The notes beneath the pieces are model-generated. The model searched no databases, had not been told where the DNA came from, and was given only the letters and a program-made list of their open reading frames with translations. A stretch of DNA of 64,000 nt, taken from assembly GCF_006442975.2 (NCBI RefSeq), contig NZ_CP083954.1, forward strand, positions 4,347,501 through 4,411,500, read 5' to 3'. Shown here piece by piece: positions 55,890 to 64,000 of this stretch. Source of the stretch: Mesorhizobium sp. B2-1-1 (GTDB lineage: Bacteria; Pseudomonadota; Alphaproteobacteria; Rhizobiales; Rhizobiaceae). How positions within the stretch are numbered: the first letter of the stretch is position 1; every line of letters begins with the position of its first letter. Both the position numbers and the translations under genes were made by a program.

Positions 55890-56359
55890 TTTCTGACCTC
55901 CAGTCAAAAGTTAAAAAACGGGTCTGGGTATTCTTTGCTGAAGGACAGCGTTCCCTGCCCCATCCCCACTACCGAAAAAGATGCGCACCGCGCCGCTCCT
56001 TCGAAATCGACATTACCCATGAGCAGACGGGGTTCAACCACGATCGTACCGGCGAAAGGGCTGTGCGGCTGCTATCCCCCAGCGTTGTTGCACAAATGAC
56101 ACGATTTGGCCTCACTCAGAAAGCTCTCATTAACCTTCGGCCCGCCCCAGCCCCTTGTTTACGGGCGAATCCGGCGATCGGCTGACGGAATCATGGCGAG
56201 GCCTTGAGCCGCCAGCCAGGGAATCGCCGCAGAACCGCCGCATCGCGGAAGGCCGCAGGCCGGTGCGTTCTTATTTTTCCGTATAATGGCTTCTTTTTCC
56301 GAGATATTGGCTGGGGCTTGTTGATTGTGCCGGCGCTTTTCTTTATCCAGCGGCGCAAC
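55890..56359. other. Spacer between porin 2 and tRNA-Ser
   Basis: 470 nt without a supported gene. It must hold the porin 2 promoter (AT-richer next to 55.9 kb) and the tRNA promoter. Confidence 0.5.
56321..56349 (+). promoter_or_regulatory. Possible sigma-70 promoter of tRNA-Ser
   Basis: TTGATT (56321-56326), 17-nt spacer, TATCCA (56344-56349). The distance to the mature tRNA end at 56360 would leave only a very short leader, so this is tentative. Confidence 0.3.
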
Positions 56360-56450
56360 GGAGAGGTGGCCGAGTGGTCGAAGGCGCTCCCCTGCTAAGG
56401 GAGTAGAGGTCAAAAGCTTCTCGTGGGTTCGAATCCCATCCTCTCCGCCA
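56360..56450 (+). tRNA. tRNA-Ser (anticodon GCT)
   Basis: 91 nt including the encoded CCA. Acceptor GGAGAGG pairs with CCTCTCC; anticodon loop CTGCTAA with GCT at 56394-56396; a long variable arm (GAGTAGAGGTCAAAAGCTTC) as in class II tRNAs; T-arm GGGTTCGAATCCC. It reads AGC/AGU serine codons. Confidence 0.97.
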
Positions 56451-56546
56451 TCCTGCTTCGCTCTTCGAGCTTCGCAGGACAAGCCCAGACCAGACCTCAG
56501 CGCGAAGCAGGATGCCCTCCGAAGCCTTGGCAAAGGAGGGCCGGTC

Positions 56547-56788
56547 GTGTGGTATGTATACCTGCTGGAAAGCAAGACTGCCGACGGTGAGCGTTATGTC
56601 GGCATCACGTCCGACTTGAAGCGACGGCTTGCCGAGCACAATCACGGAAAATCCAGTCACACATCCAAGTTCCTGCCATGGCAGATCGTCACCTATGTGG
56701 CGTTCTCGAATCAAGCCAAGGCGACTTCATTGAGCGTTATCTCAAATCCGGTTCCGGGCACGCCTTCGCCAGCAAACGTCTGTGGTGA
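56547..56788 (+). pseudogene. GIY-YIG nuclease-superfamily (UPF0213-like) gene, frameshifted
   Basis: From GTG 56547 with AGGAGGG upstream: MWYVYLLESKTADGERYVGI, TSDLKRRLAEHNHGKSSHTS, then QAKA. Near 56722 one base is lost; the other frame continues GDFIERYLKSGSGHAFASKR and LW, ending at TGA 56786-56788. Length 242 nt instead of 243. GIY and YIG residues (YVYLLES, YVGIT) are intact, so it decayed recently or is a sequencing error. Confidence 0.75.
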
Positions 56789-56911
56789 ATGCCCCTTCCT
56801 TGTGAAAAAACCCAGGGATTCCCGGAAAAACGCAGCAATACCAATTGTTTGCTGCAAAAACACGCACCACCAAAACGGTTGTTTCGTTCGATTCTGACTG
56901 GAGGTCAGAAA

Positions 56912-58060
56912 ATGAACATCAAGAGCCTTCTTCTCGGCTCCGCTGCGGCCCTGATCGCAGTTTCCGGTGCGCGCGCCGCCGACGCCGTCGTCGTCGCCGA
57001 GCCGGAGCCCGCTGAATACGTCAAGATTTGCGACGTCTACGGCGCTGGCTACTTCTACATCCCCGGCACCGAGACCTGCCTGCGCGTCGGCGGCTATGTC
57101 CGTTACGACATCGGCGTGGGCGACACCGGCTCGTTCGACGGTGCGAAGGCTGCCGATCACCAGGATGGCGACGACCACAACACCTACTACAAGAACACGC
57201 GCTTCACGCTGAAGACCTGGACCGGCCAGGAAACCGAACTCGGCACGTTGAAGACCTACACCGAGACCCGCTTCAACTTCGGCGACGACAATGCCTTCGA
57301 CGAGCCGATCAACGCCGCCCACAACCGGGACGTCTCGCTGAACTTCGCCTGGATCCAGCTCGGTGGTCTCCGGGTTGGTAAGGACGAATCGGCCTTCGAT
57401 ACGTTCGTCGGCTACGCCGGCAACGTCATCCAGGATACGCTGGTTCCTTACGGCGATTTCGACACCAACGTCGTCCAGTACTACTTCGACGCGGGCAATG
57501 GCTTCTCGGCCGTGGTCTCGCTCGAAGAAGGCACCGGTACCGACACGATCGACAGCTATGTTCCGCATGTCGTCGGCGGCGTGAAGTATACGCAGGGTTG
57601 GGGCGCCATCACCGGCGTCGTCGCTTATGACAGCAATTACGAGGAAGTCGCCGGCAAGGTTCGCTTGGACGTCAATGTCAGCGACGCACTGTCGCTGTTC
57701 ATCATGGGCGGCTACGGCACCGATGACAACCTCAACGACGACGCCGGCAATTTTGTCGAAGCCCATGGTCGCGGCTTCTACAAGGCGTGGGGCGGCAACT
57801 GGGCAGTCTGGGGCGGCGGCACCTACAAGTTCAACGAGAAGACCTCGTTCAACCTTCAGGTGTCTGCTGACGACTGGAAGAACGTCGGCGTTGCGGCGAA
57901 CGTTGCTTATGACGTCGTTCCCGGCTTCACCGTCACGGCCGAAGTCGACTACCTCCATGCCGGCCGGTTTGACGATGCTGGCTTCGTCAACCCATCGTTT
58001 ACGCCTGCCGATAAGAAGAACAGCGTCGGCGGCATGCTCCGCTTCCAGCGCTCGTTCTAA
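56912..58060 (+). CDS. Omp2b-like porin, paralogue 3
   Basis: 382 aa from ATG 56912, GGAGGTCAG 7 nt upstream. Same signal peptide as porins 1 and 2, CDVYGAGYFYIPGTETCLRV, GYGTDDNLNDDAGNFVEAHG, C-terminal GGMLRFQRSF. It differs from porin 2 mainly at 84-97, 123-137 and near the C-terminus (HAGRFDDAGFVNPSFTPADK). Trimeric general-diffusion pore in the outer membrane. Confidence 0.95.
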   Translation: MNIKSLLLGSAAALIAVSGARAADAVVVAEPEPAEYVKICDVYGAGYFYIPGTETCLRVGGYVRYDIGVGDTGSFDGAKAADHQDGDDHNTYYKNTRFTLKTWTGQETELGTLKTYTETRFNFGDDNAFDEPINAAHNRDVSLNFAWIQLGGLRVGKDESAFDTFVGYAGNVIQDTLVPYGDFDTNVVQYYFDAGNGFSAVVSLEEGTGTDTIDSYVPHVVGGVKYTQGWGAITGVVAYDSNYEEVAGKVRLDVNVSDALSLFIMGGYGTDDNLNDDAGNFVEAHGRGFYKAWGGNWAVWGGGTYKFNEKTSFNLQVSADDWKNVGVAANVAYDVVPGFTVTAEVDYLHAGRFDDAGFVNPSFTPADKKNSVGGMLRFQRSF

Positions 58061-58082
58061 CAGCTATCGCTTCGAATATAGA

Positions 58083-58110
58083 AACCCGGCGGGCAACCGC
58101 CGGGTTTTTT
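58083..58110 (+). terminator. Rho-independent terminator of porin 3
   Basis: AACCCGGCGG, loop GCAA, CCGCCGGGTT, then TTTT, beginning 22 nt after the porin 3 stop. Confidence 0.88.
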
Positions 58111-58274
58111 CATTGGGAGTTTCGACTGCGCGATTCCGCAGCGGACGATGATTGCTCTGGGATGCATCAGGTGTTTGGATCAGGCGGGCGGCAACGATTG
58201 CTCATTGCGCGCAACTTGCACCCGCCTACTGACCGCGCTAGCAAGAAGCCCCTTCCCTCACGCGAGCTTTTGCC

Positions 58275-59387
58275 ATGCGTCTGCGCCCTCCCCTTATGCC
58301 GCTCGTTGCAGCGCTTCCGTCGACCGTGCCGTTTGTCGGCCCCGAAGCGCAGGAGCGCGAGCGCGGGCGTGCATTCCGCGCCCGCATCGGCGCCAATGAG
58401 AGCAGCTTCGGACCCTCGCCGCGCGTCATCGCCCGGATGGCCGAGATCGCGCGCGACATGTGGATGTATTGCGATCCGGACAATCACGACCTGAAGGTGG
58501 CCGCGGCAGCGCATCATAATCTCAAGGTCGAGAACGTCGTGGTCGGCGAAGGCATCGATGGCCTGCTTGGTCTGGTGGCGCGCATGTATGTTGCGCCTGG
58601 CGATGCGGTGGTCACCTCGCTCGGCGCCTATCCCACCTTCAACTTCCACATTGCCGGTGTCGGCGGAAGGCTTGTCACCGTGCCCTATGCGAACGACCAC
58701 GAGGATTTGGAAGGGCTGCTGGCTGCGGCCGCCAGGGAGAAAGCGCCGCTGGTCTATCTGTCCAATCCGGACAACCCCATGGGGAGCTGGTGGGAAGCGG
58801 CCGAGCTGACGCGCTTCATCGAAGCGCTGCCGGAAACCACCATGCTCGTGCTCGATGAAGCCTATGGAGAATTGGGGCCGGCCTCCGCACTGCCGCCCAT
58901 CGACGTCTCGCGGCCGAACGTCATCCGCATGCGCACCTTTTCGAAAGCTTACGGGCTTGCCGGCATACGCTGCGGCTATGCGGTCGCCGAGGCCCAGGTG
59001 ATCAGCGATTTCGAGAAGATCCGCAACCACTACGGCGTCAGCCGCATGGCGCAGGTGGCGGGCGTCGAGGCGCTCGCCGACCAGGATTATCTGGATTCAG
59101 TGGTGGCGCGGGTGGCGGCAGGGCGCCGGCGCATCGCGCAGATAGCCGAACAGAACGGGCTGACGCCCCTGCCGTCGGCGACCAATTTCGTCACCATCGA
59201 TTGCTGCCGCGACGGCGCTTTCGCGCTGAAGATCCTGCAAGGCCTGTTGTCGCGCGACGTCTTCATCCGCAAGCCGATGGCGCCGGGGCTCGATCGTTGC
59301 ATCCGCGTCAGCGTCGGACTGGACCACGAGCTTGACATTTTTGCCGAGGAACTGCCCGGCGCACTGGCCGCCGCCCGTGGAAACTAA
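58275..59387 (+). CDS. Pyridoxal-phosphate aminotransferase (histidinol-phosphate aminotransferase-like)
   Basis: 370 aa, fold-type I. LSNPDNPMGSWW (substrate/PLP contacts), VLDEAYGELGP (Asp), RTFSKAYGLAGIRCGYAVAE (Schiff-base Lys), CIRVSVGLDHELDIF (Arg). The nearest named family is HisC, acting on histidinol phosphate, but related enzymes act on aromatic amino acids. No his genes are nearby, so a specialised role is possible. Confidence 0.88.
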   Translation: MRLRPPLMPLVAALPSTVPFVGPEAQERERGRAFRARIGANESSFGPSPRVIARMAEIARDMWMYCDPDNHDLKVAAAAHHNLKVENVVVGEGIDGLLGLVARMYVAPGDAVVTSLGAYPTFNFHIAGVGGRLVTVPYANDHEDLEGLLAAAAREKAPLVYLSNPDNPMGSWWEAAELTRFIEALPETTMLVLDEAYGELGPASALPPIDVSRPNVIRMRTFSKAYGLAGIRCGYAVAEAQVISDFEKIRNHYGVSRMAQVAGVEALADQDYLDSVVARVAAGRRRIAQIAEQNGLTPLPSATNFVTIDCCRDGAFALKILQGLLSRDVFIRKPMAPGLDRCIRVSVGLDHELDIFAEELPGALAAARGN

Positions 59388-59423
59388 ACGAGCGTTGCCA
59401 TCGCGGCGACACTTGCCGGCCGG

Positions 59424-60428
59424 TTAGAGATCGAGCTCCCAGTTCTGGCCGGTGAGTTCCTTGCCGAAACTGTGATGGCGCTCCTGTGAAACCAGTCTGA
59501 ACCCGGCGCGCTCATAAATCGCGCGGGCGGCGACCAGAATGTCATTCGTCCACAGAACGAGCTTGATGTAGCCGCAGGCGCGCGCCTGGTTCACGCATTC
59601 CGCAACCAGGCGCTTGCCGATGCCCAACCCGCGCGCCGCAGCCTCGACATGCAGCAGCCGCAGTTTCGCGACCTCGTCGTCCTGGTGAACCAGAAACACC
59701 GCGCCAAGCGGGAGGCCGGCGCGTTCGGCGATCCAGCAGAAATCGCGCCCTGGCTTGAAATTGCGGATGAAGTCGGCTCCGATTTCGGCAACCAAGGCTT
59801 CGAACTCGATGCTCCAGCCATATTCCTCGGCATAGAGCTGGGCCTGACGCTGAACCACCCAGCCAATGTCGCCGACGCGATGCGGACGCAACGTCACGAC
59901 GGGGGGCGCCGCCTGGCCTTCAGCCGCCGGATCGCCCAGCAGCTCCGCTGCCTTGCGCAAGGCGTCGCCGAGTTCGGCCAAGCGGTGGTCGGGCAGGTTC
60001 TCGATAAGCCGGGAAGTGTCGCGGTCCGCCGCGGCCTGCAGACCGGCAAGGGCGTCCCGCCCCCTTGCCGTCAGCGACAGGATACGCCTTCGCCGGTCGA
60101 CCGGATCGGTCCGGGTCTCGGTCAGGCCTTCGCCGGCGAATTTTCGCAGGATCCGCGTCAGATAGGCCGCGTCGAGACGCAGTTGCCTGGCGATGTCGGA
60201 GGCGGCCGGGCCGACATCGATGTCGAATGTCTCCGAAAGGAAGCCTCGCTCGCCGGCGATTTCCGCCGCCGCCGGGCGATCCCGATGACCAAGCTCGAAC
60301 AGGACGCGCGCCTCGGTGAGCGTGAACGGGCTCTGCGTCAAGGTCTCGTCGAGAAGGCCGACAGTGCGGGTGTAGAAACGGTTGAAGTGCCTGATATCGG
60401 CCACCAAAGCACTGCGTTGGTCCAGCAT
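59424..60428 (-). CDS. MarR-family regulator fused to GNAT acetyltransferase
   Basis: 334 aa. N-terminal MarR winged helix (about 1-150; DIARQLRLDAAYLTRILRKF, DPVDRRRRILSLTARGRDAL) and C-terminal GNAT (about 175-334; LLHVEAAARGLGIGKRLVAE, YERAGFRLVSQERHHSFGKE). This two-domain form is common in rhizobia. It could acetylate a ligand and regulate a neighbour. It is divergent from the acylphosphatase gene. Confidence 0.92.
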   Translation of the reverse strand: MLDQRSALVADIRHFNRFYTRTVGLLDETLTQSPFTLTEARVLFELGHRDRPAAAEIAGERGFLSETFDIDVGPAASDIARQLRLDAAYLTRILRKFAGEGLTETRTDPVDRRRRILSLTARGRDALAGLQAAADRDTSRLIENLPDHRLAELGDALRKAAELLGDPAAEGQAAPPVVTLRPHRVGDIGWVVQRQAQLYAEEYGWSIEFEALVAEIGADFIRNFKPGRDFCWIAERAGLPLGAVFLVHQDDEVAKLRLLHVEAAARGLGIGKRLVAECVNQARACGYIKLVLWTNDILVAARAIYERAGFRLVSQERHHSFGKELTGQNWELDL

Positions 60429-60594
60429 CTGCGTTCAGCCCTTGGGTGATGATAGCCACAGTGTTAGAAATTTAGTGGACTGAGTCAATTAAATTCGAGT
60501 TCGACTCGGGCCCCCTCCATCCTCGTTCGACCGGCCTGTTGCATTCCCCGTCGCCTGCGCCAGATTCCAGCAGACGAGCCTCGGGAGAGACGCA

Positions 60595-60879
60595 ATGGCT
60601 GACGATCGCAAGGCAGTGCGTGTGCGGGCCCACGGCAAGGTGCAAGGCGTCGGCTACAGGATCTGGGTCCGAAGCCAGGCCGCCAGCCTTGGGCTTGCGG
60701 GCTGGGTGCGCAATGAAGCGGATGGCTCGGTGACCGCTGAGATTGCCGGCACAGGCGAAGCCGTCTCGACCATGATCGGCCGGCTTTGGAAAGGACCGCC
60801 GGGAGCGTCCGTTTCCGGGGTTGACGTCGAGGATGCGGTATCCAGCAATCCTGTTACCGGCTTCCGGATCGATGCCTGA
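60595..60879 (+). CDS. acyP: Acylphosphatase
   Basis: 94 aa. VRVRAHGKVQGVGYRIWVRS with Arg22 and GWVRNEADGSV with Asn40 are the catalytic pair. It hydrolyses acyl phosphates such as 1,3-bisphosphoglycerate and carbamoyl phosphate in the cytoplasm. It is a single gene between two regulators. Confidence 0.93.
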   Translation: MADDRKAVRVRAHGKVQGVGYRIWVRSQAASLGLAGWVRNEADGSVTAEIAGTGEAVSTMIGRLWKGPPGASVSGVDVEDAVSSNPVTGFRIDA

Positions 60880-60900
60880 TGCGGCTTCGGCATACCTCTT

Positions 60901-60930
60901 GAATTAATTGAACGTTCGTTTTATTAATTC
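60901..60930 (+). promoter_or_regulatory. Candidate TetR operator upstream of the ivd-mcc regulator
   Basis: GAATTAAT (60901-60908) and ATTAATTC (60923-60930) form an exact inverted repeat; a second palindrome GAACGTTC (60910-60917) lies between them. The site ends 18 nt before the TetR start codon, as expected for autoregulation. Confidence 0.55.
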
Positions 60931-60948
60931 GCAACAAGGGAGGCTCTT

Positions 60949-61599
60949 TTGGCGCGCACGACAGGATCCGATGGCGGGAAGACCGAGGCGGCAGCCCGCG
61001 AGGCGGCGGTCAACCTGATCGCGCGGCTCGGCTATGAGGCGATGTCGATGCGCCAGCTGGCGGCCGAAGTCGGCGTGCAGGCGGCCGCGCTTTATCGCTA
61101 TTTCCCGACCAAGGAGGATTTGCTGTTCACGCTGATGCGCGAGCACATGGAGGAGTTGATCGCAGCCTGGAACGCCGCACGGCCCGCCGACGCCGATCCG
61201 GCAAGCCGGCTTTCGGCCTATGTCGAGAACCACATCGCCTTCCACATCGCCCGCCGCCATGCGACGCATGTTTCGAACATGGAGCTGCGCAGCCTGTCGC
61301 CCGAAAGACTGACGCAGATACTGCGGATGCGCACGGCCTATGAGAAGGAACTGCGCACCATTCTGCGTGACGGCGCCGAGGCAGGCGTGTTCGTCGTCGA
61401 AGATACCGGCCTCACCGCCATGGCGCTGATCCAGATGATGACCGGTGTCATCGTCTGGTTCCGGCCGGGCGAGCGGCTGTCGATCGCAGAAGTCACGGCG
61501 ACATATCTTTCGATGACGATGCGGCTCGTCGGCGCGAGGATCGACACGTACAGCGCCGCACGTCCGTTTGGACGCGCAAACGACGCCGTGGGATTTTAG
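60949..61599 (+). CDS. TetR/AcrR-family regulator of the leucine-catabolic genes
   Basis: 216 aa from TTG 60949, with AAGGGAGG 6 nt upstream. N-terminal HTH (AAVNLIARLGYEAMSMRQLA, AAEVGVQAAALYRYFPTKED). The C-terminal part is the TetR_C domain. It sits directly before ivd and mccB on the same strand, so a role as repressor of leucine/isovalerate breakdown is likely, comparable with the TetR-type LiuQ described in other proteobacteria. Confidence 0.9.
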   Translation: MARTTGSDGGKTEAAAREAAVNLIARLGYEAMSMRQLAAEVGVQAAALYRYFPTKEDLLFTLMREHMEELIAAWNAARPADADPASRLSAYVENHIAFHIARRHATHVSNMELRSLSPERLTQILRMRTAYEKELRTILRDGAEAGVFVVEDTGLTAMALIQMMTGVIVWFRPGERLSIAEVTATYLSMTMRLVGARIDTYSAARPFGRANDAVGF

Positions 61600-61605
61600 T
61601 TTCGC

Positions 61606-61650
61606 GCATGATCTTTTCCGAAAATCCAAGTCGATTTTCGGGGGTCATGC
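61606..61650. repeat. 45-nt palindromic intergenic repeat, copy B
   Basis: GCATGATCTTTTCCGAAAAT ... ATTTTCGGGGGTCATGC; 45 nt like copy A at 49913-49957. It lies between the TetR gene and ivd, in the middle of a probable operon. Confidence 0.7.
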
Positions 61651-61665
61651 GGCAGGAGGAACCGG

Positions 61666-62829
61666 ATGTACACGAACACGCTCAGCTTCGGGCATGACGA
61701 GGATGTCGAGGCATTGCGCGAGCTGGTGCGGCGCTTCGCCCAGGACAGGATCGCGCCGATCGCGGCGGAAATCGACCGCTCGAACGAATTCCCGGCGCAT
61801 CTGTGGGCGGAACTCGGCAATCTCGGCCTCCTCGGCATCACCGCCGATCCGGAGTTCGGCGGCAGCGGCATGGGCTATCTCGCGCACGTGATCGCCGTTG
61901 AGGAGATATCAAGGGCCTCGGCCTCGGTCGGCCTGTCCTACGGCGCCCACTCCAATCTCTGCGTCAACCAGATCAACCGCTGGGCAACGCCGGCGCAGAA
62001 GGAGAAATTCCTGCCGCCGCTTTGCTCGGGCGAGCGCGTCGGCGCGCTGGCAATGTCGGAGCCCGGCGCCGGTTCTGACGTTGTCTCGCTCAAGCTGCGT
62101 GCCGAAAAGCGCAATGACCGCTACGTGCTCAACGGCACCAAGATGTGGATCACCAACGGCCCGGACGCCGAGACGCTGGTGGTCTATGCCAAGACCGATC
62201 CGGAGCGCCATGCGCGTGGTATCACCGCCTTCATCGTCGAAAAGGCCTTTGCCGGATTTTCGGTCGCGCAAAAGCTCGACAAGCTCGGCATGCGCGGCTC
62301 CAACACCGGCGAACTGGTTTTCGATAATGTGGAGGTGCCGTTCGACAACGTGCTGCACGAGGAAGGGCGTGGCGTCGAGGTGCTGATGTCCGGTCTCGAC
62401 TACGAGCGCACGGTGTTGGCCGGTGGCCCGATCGGCCTGATGGCCGCCTGCCTCGACGTCGCGGTCCCCTATGTGCATGAGCGCAAGCAGTTCGGCCAGG
62501 CGATCGGGGAATTCCAGCTGGTGCAAGGCAAGCTCGCCGACATGTACACGACGATGAACGCCGCGCGCGCCTATGTCTACGCGGTCGCCGCCGCCTGCGA
62601 CCGCGGCCAGACCACCCGCAAGGACGCCGCAGGCTGCATTCTGTTTGCCGCCGAAAAAGCAACGCAGATGACGCTTGACGCGCTCCAGCTTCTGGGCGGC
62701 AACGGCTACATCAACGATTATCCGACCGGCCGGCTGCTGCGCGACGCCAAGCTCTACGAAATCGGTGCCGGCACCAGCGAAATCCGGCGATGGCTGATCG
62801 GCCGCGAGATCATGGCAGAGGGGGTATAG
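61666..62829 (+). CDS. ivd: Isovaleryl-CoA dehydrogenase
   Basis: 387 aa, acyl-CoA dehydrogenase family. [20 protein letters not shown], catalytic-base region [58 protein letters not shown]. The [12 protein letters not shown] context is typical of isovaleryl-CoA dehydrogenase, which oxidises isovaleryl-CoA in leucine breakdown. It ends 1 nt before the mccB start and is therefore coupled to it. Confidence 0.92.
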   Translation: MYTNTLSFGHDEDVEALRELVRRFAQDRIAPIAAEIDRSNEFPAHLWAELGNLGLLGITADPEFGGSGMGYLAHVIAVEEISRASASVGLSYGAHSNLCVNQINRWATPAQKEKFLPPLCSGERVGALAMSEPGAGSDVVSLKLRAEKRNDRYVLNGTKMWITNGPDAETLVVYAKTDPERHARGITAFIVEKAFAGFSVAQKLDKLGMRGSNTGELVFDNVEVPFDNVLHEEGRGVEVLMSGLDYERTVLAGGPIGLMAACLDVAVPYVHERKQFGQAIGEFQLVQGKLADMYTTMNAARAYVYAVAAACDRGQTTRKDAAGCILFAAEKATQMTLDALQLLGGNGYINDYPTGRLLRDAKLYEIGAGTSEIRRWLIGREIMAEGV

Positions 62830-62830
62830 C

Positions 62831-64000
62831 ATGGCTGTCCTCCAGACCCAGATATCCCCTTCCTCCGATACCTTCCACACCAATGCCGAACGCATGCGGG
62901 CGCTGGTCGGCGATATCGCCGAAAAGGCCGCGAGCGTCGAGCGCGGTGGCTCGGAAGAGGCGCGCGAGCGACACGTCGCGCGCGGCAAGCTGCTGCCGCG
63001 CGAGCGGCTGGCGCAATTGCTCGACACCGGGTCGCCCTTTCTCGAGATCGGCCAGTTCGCCGCATGGTCGATGTATGGCGAGGACATTCCCTCCGCCGGC
63101 ATCATCGCCGGTATCGGGCGCGTCGAAGGCACGGAAGTGATGGTCGTCGTCAATGACGCCACGGTGAAGGGCGGCACCTATTACCCGCTGACGGTGAAGA
63201 AGCATCTGCGCGCGCAGGAGATCGCGCTGCAGAACAATCTGCCTTGCGTCTACCTGGTCGACAGCGGCGGCGCCAACCTGCCCAACCAGGACGAGGTGTT
63301 TCCCGACCGCGAGCATTTCGGGCGCATATTCTACAACCAGGCCAACATGTCCGCCTCAGGCATCCCGCAGATCGCCTGCGTCATGGGTTCGTGCACGGCG
63401 GGCGGCGCCTATGTGCCGGCAATGTCGGACGAGACGATCATGGTGCGCAACCAGGCGACCATCTTCCTCGGCGGTCCCCCGCTGGTGAAGGCCGCCACCG
63501 GCGAGGATGTCAGCGCAGAGGATCTCGGCGGCGCCGACGTCCATACACGGCTCTCCGGCGTCGCCGACCACTACGCGCTCGACGACGAGCATGCGCTGGC
63601 CATCTGCCGGCGCATCATAAAGAACCTCAATCGGAACAAGACCGTAAGCCTTGCCGTCCAGAAACCGATTCCGCCGCTTCATCCGGCAGATGAGATCTAC
63701 GGCATCGTGCCGACGGATCTGCGCCAGCCCTATGACGTGCGCGAGGTGATCGCGCGCCTCGTCGACGGTTCGGAGTTCGACGAGTTCAAGCAGTATTACG
63801 GCACCACGCTCGTCACCGGCTTTGCCCATCTTCACGGCATGCCGGTCGGCATCATCGCCAACAATGGCGTGCTGTTTTCCGAAAGCGCGCTGAAGGGCGC
63901 GCATTTCATCGAGCTATGCTGCCAACGCAAGATTCCGCTGGTGTTCCTACAGAACATCACCGGTTTCATGGTGGGGCGCAAATATGAGGCAGGCGGCATC
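62831..64000 (+). CDS. mccB: Methylcrotonoyl-CoA carboxylase carboxyltransferase (beta) subunit, cut by window end
   Basis: 390 residues visible from ATG 62831 to the window edge, about three quarters of the usual 535. Carboxyltransferase motifs: [100 protein letters not shown]. It carboxylates 3-methylcrotonyl-CoA with the biotin-carrying alpha subunit, the step after ivd in leucine degradation. mccA, auAH and hmgL probably follow beyond the window. Confidence 0.94.
   Translation, partial: MAVLQTQISPSSDTFHTNAERMRALVGDIAEKAASVERGGSEEARERHVARGKLLPRERLAQLLDTGSPFLEIGQFAAWSMYGEDIPSAGIIAGIGRVEGTEVMVVVNDATVKGGTYYPLTVKKHLRAQEIALQNNLPCVYLVDSGGANLPNQDEVFPDREHFGRIFYNQANMSASGIPQIACVMGSCTAGGAYVPAMSDETIMVRNQATIFLGGPPLVKAATGEDVSAEDLGGADVHTRLSGVADHYALDDEHALAICRRIIKNLNRNKTVSLAVQKPIPPLHPADEIYGIVPTDLRQPYDVREVIARLVDGSEFDEFKQYYGTTLVTGFAHLHGMPVGIIANNGVLFSESALKGAHFIELCCQRKIPLVFLQNITGFMVGRKYEAGGI

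Noticed and set aside
54705..56099. 464-residue open frame antisense to porin 2 (and a 415-residue one antisense to porin 3, 56711-57958)
   Set aside because: Long antisense frames arise from the GC-rich codon pattern of the porins; no ribosome-binding site or known domain, and the sense strand is certain.
56360..56450. tRNA-Ser as attachment site of the nearby integrase
   Set aside because: No repeated copy of the tRNA 3' end was found in the window, and no cargo lies between the two.
61909..63177. 422-residue minus-strand frame across ivd and mccB
   Set aside because: Shadow of two certain enzymes on the opposite strand.

Overview
The window looks like chromosomal DNA of an alphaproteobacterium of the order Hyphomicrobiales, most likely Mesorhizobium or a close Phyllobacteriaceae relative. 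This rests on the high-GC coding bias, the rpoZ-rsh-pyrE / acpS-lepB-rnc-era-recO order, Omp2b-like porins in several copies, a single long RelA/SpoT protein, rhizobial-type palindromic intergenic repeats and many proteins of rhizobial type. The species call is from recall, not from a search.

Layout. 1-7.0 kb: 5' part of an ATM1-type ABC exporter with its ArsR regulator, a LysM protein, a LOG-family phosphoribohydrolase, a LysR/MIase-like pair, zntB and rarD. 7.1-7.8 kb: an AT-rich patch with a three-helix membrane protein and a 36-aa acidic ORF behind cimA. 7.8-14 kb: cimA, pip, a tightly overlapped GFA-GFA-VOC-DUF559 set and cysS, with two mosaic palindromic repeats. 14-21 kb: two possible micro-ORFs, an SRAP peptidase, NUDIX, TIGR02301, hypothetical proteins, a dihydroorotase-like protein, ygfZ and an HD hydrolase. 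21-30.6 kb: a PAS-GGDEF-EAL protein, a desaturase with a divergent LysR gene, a RimK-like ligase / GNAT-C39 peptidase / DUF3303 operon, an ECF sigma/anti-sigma pair and a VapBC module. 30.6-35.4 kb: a DUF2339 membrane giant, NUDIX, a broken thioesterase, recO. 35.4-46.1 kb: porin, APH-like kinase and the conserved era-rnc-lepB-acpS and pyrE-rsh-rpoZ blocks. 46.4-53.3 kb: NYN nuclease, family-5 UDG, GH25 muramidase, smpB, dapA, lytic transglycosylase, alpha/beta hydrolase. 53.4-58.1 kb: a lone tyrosine recombinase, two head-to-head porin paralogues around tRNA-Ser(GCT), and a frameshifted GIY-YIG gene. 58.2-64 kb: aminotransferase, MarR-GNAT fusion, acylphosphatase, and the start of a leucine/isovalerate catabolic operon (TetR, ivd, mccB cut by the window end).

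Most of the window is housekeeping DNA. The parts that deserve attention are the ATP-grasp/GNAT-C39 operon (a predicted peptide-modifying system), the AT-rich insertion behind cimA, the inverted porin pair beside a recombinase, the dihydroorotase-like protein with Gln in place of the first metal-binding His, and the decayed thioesterase copies around a NUDIX gene. No rRNA, CRISPR array or complete prophage or transposon was seen.
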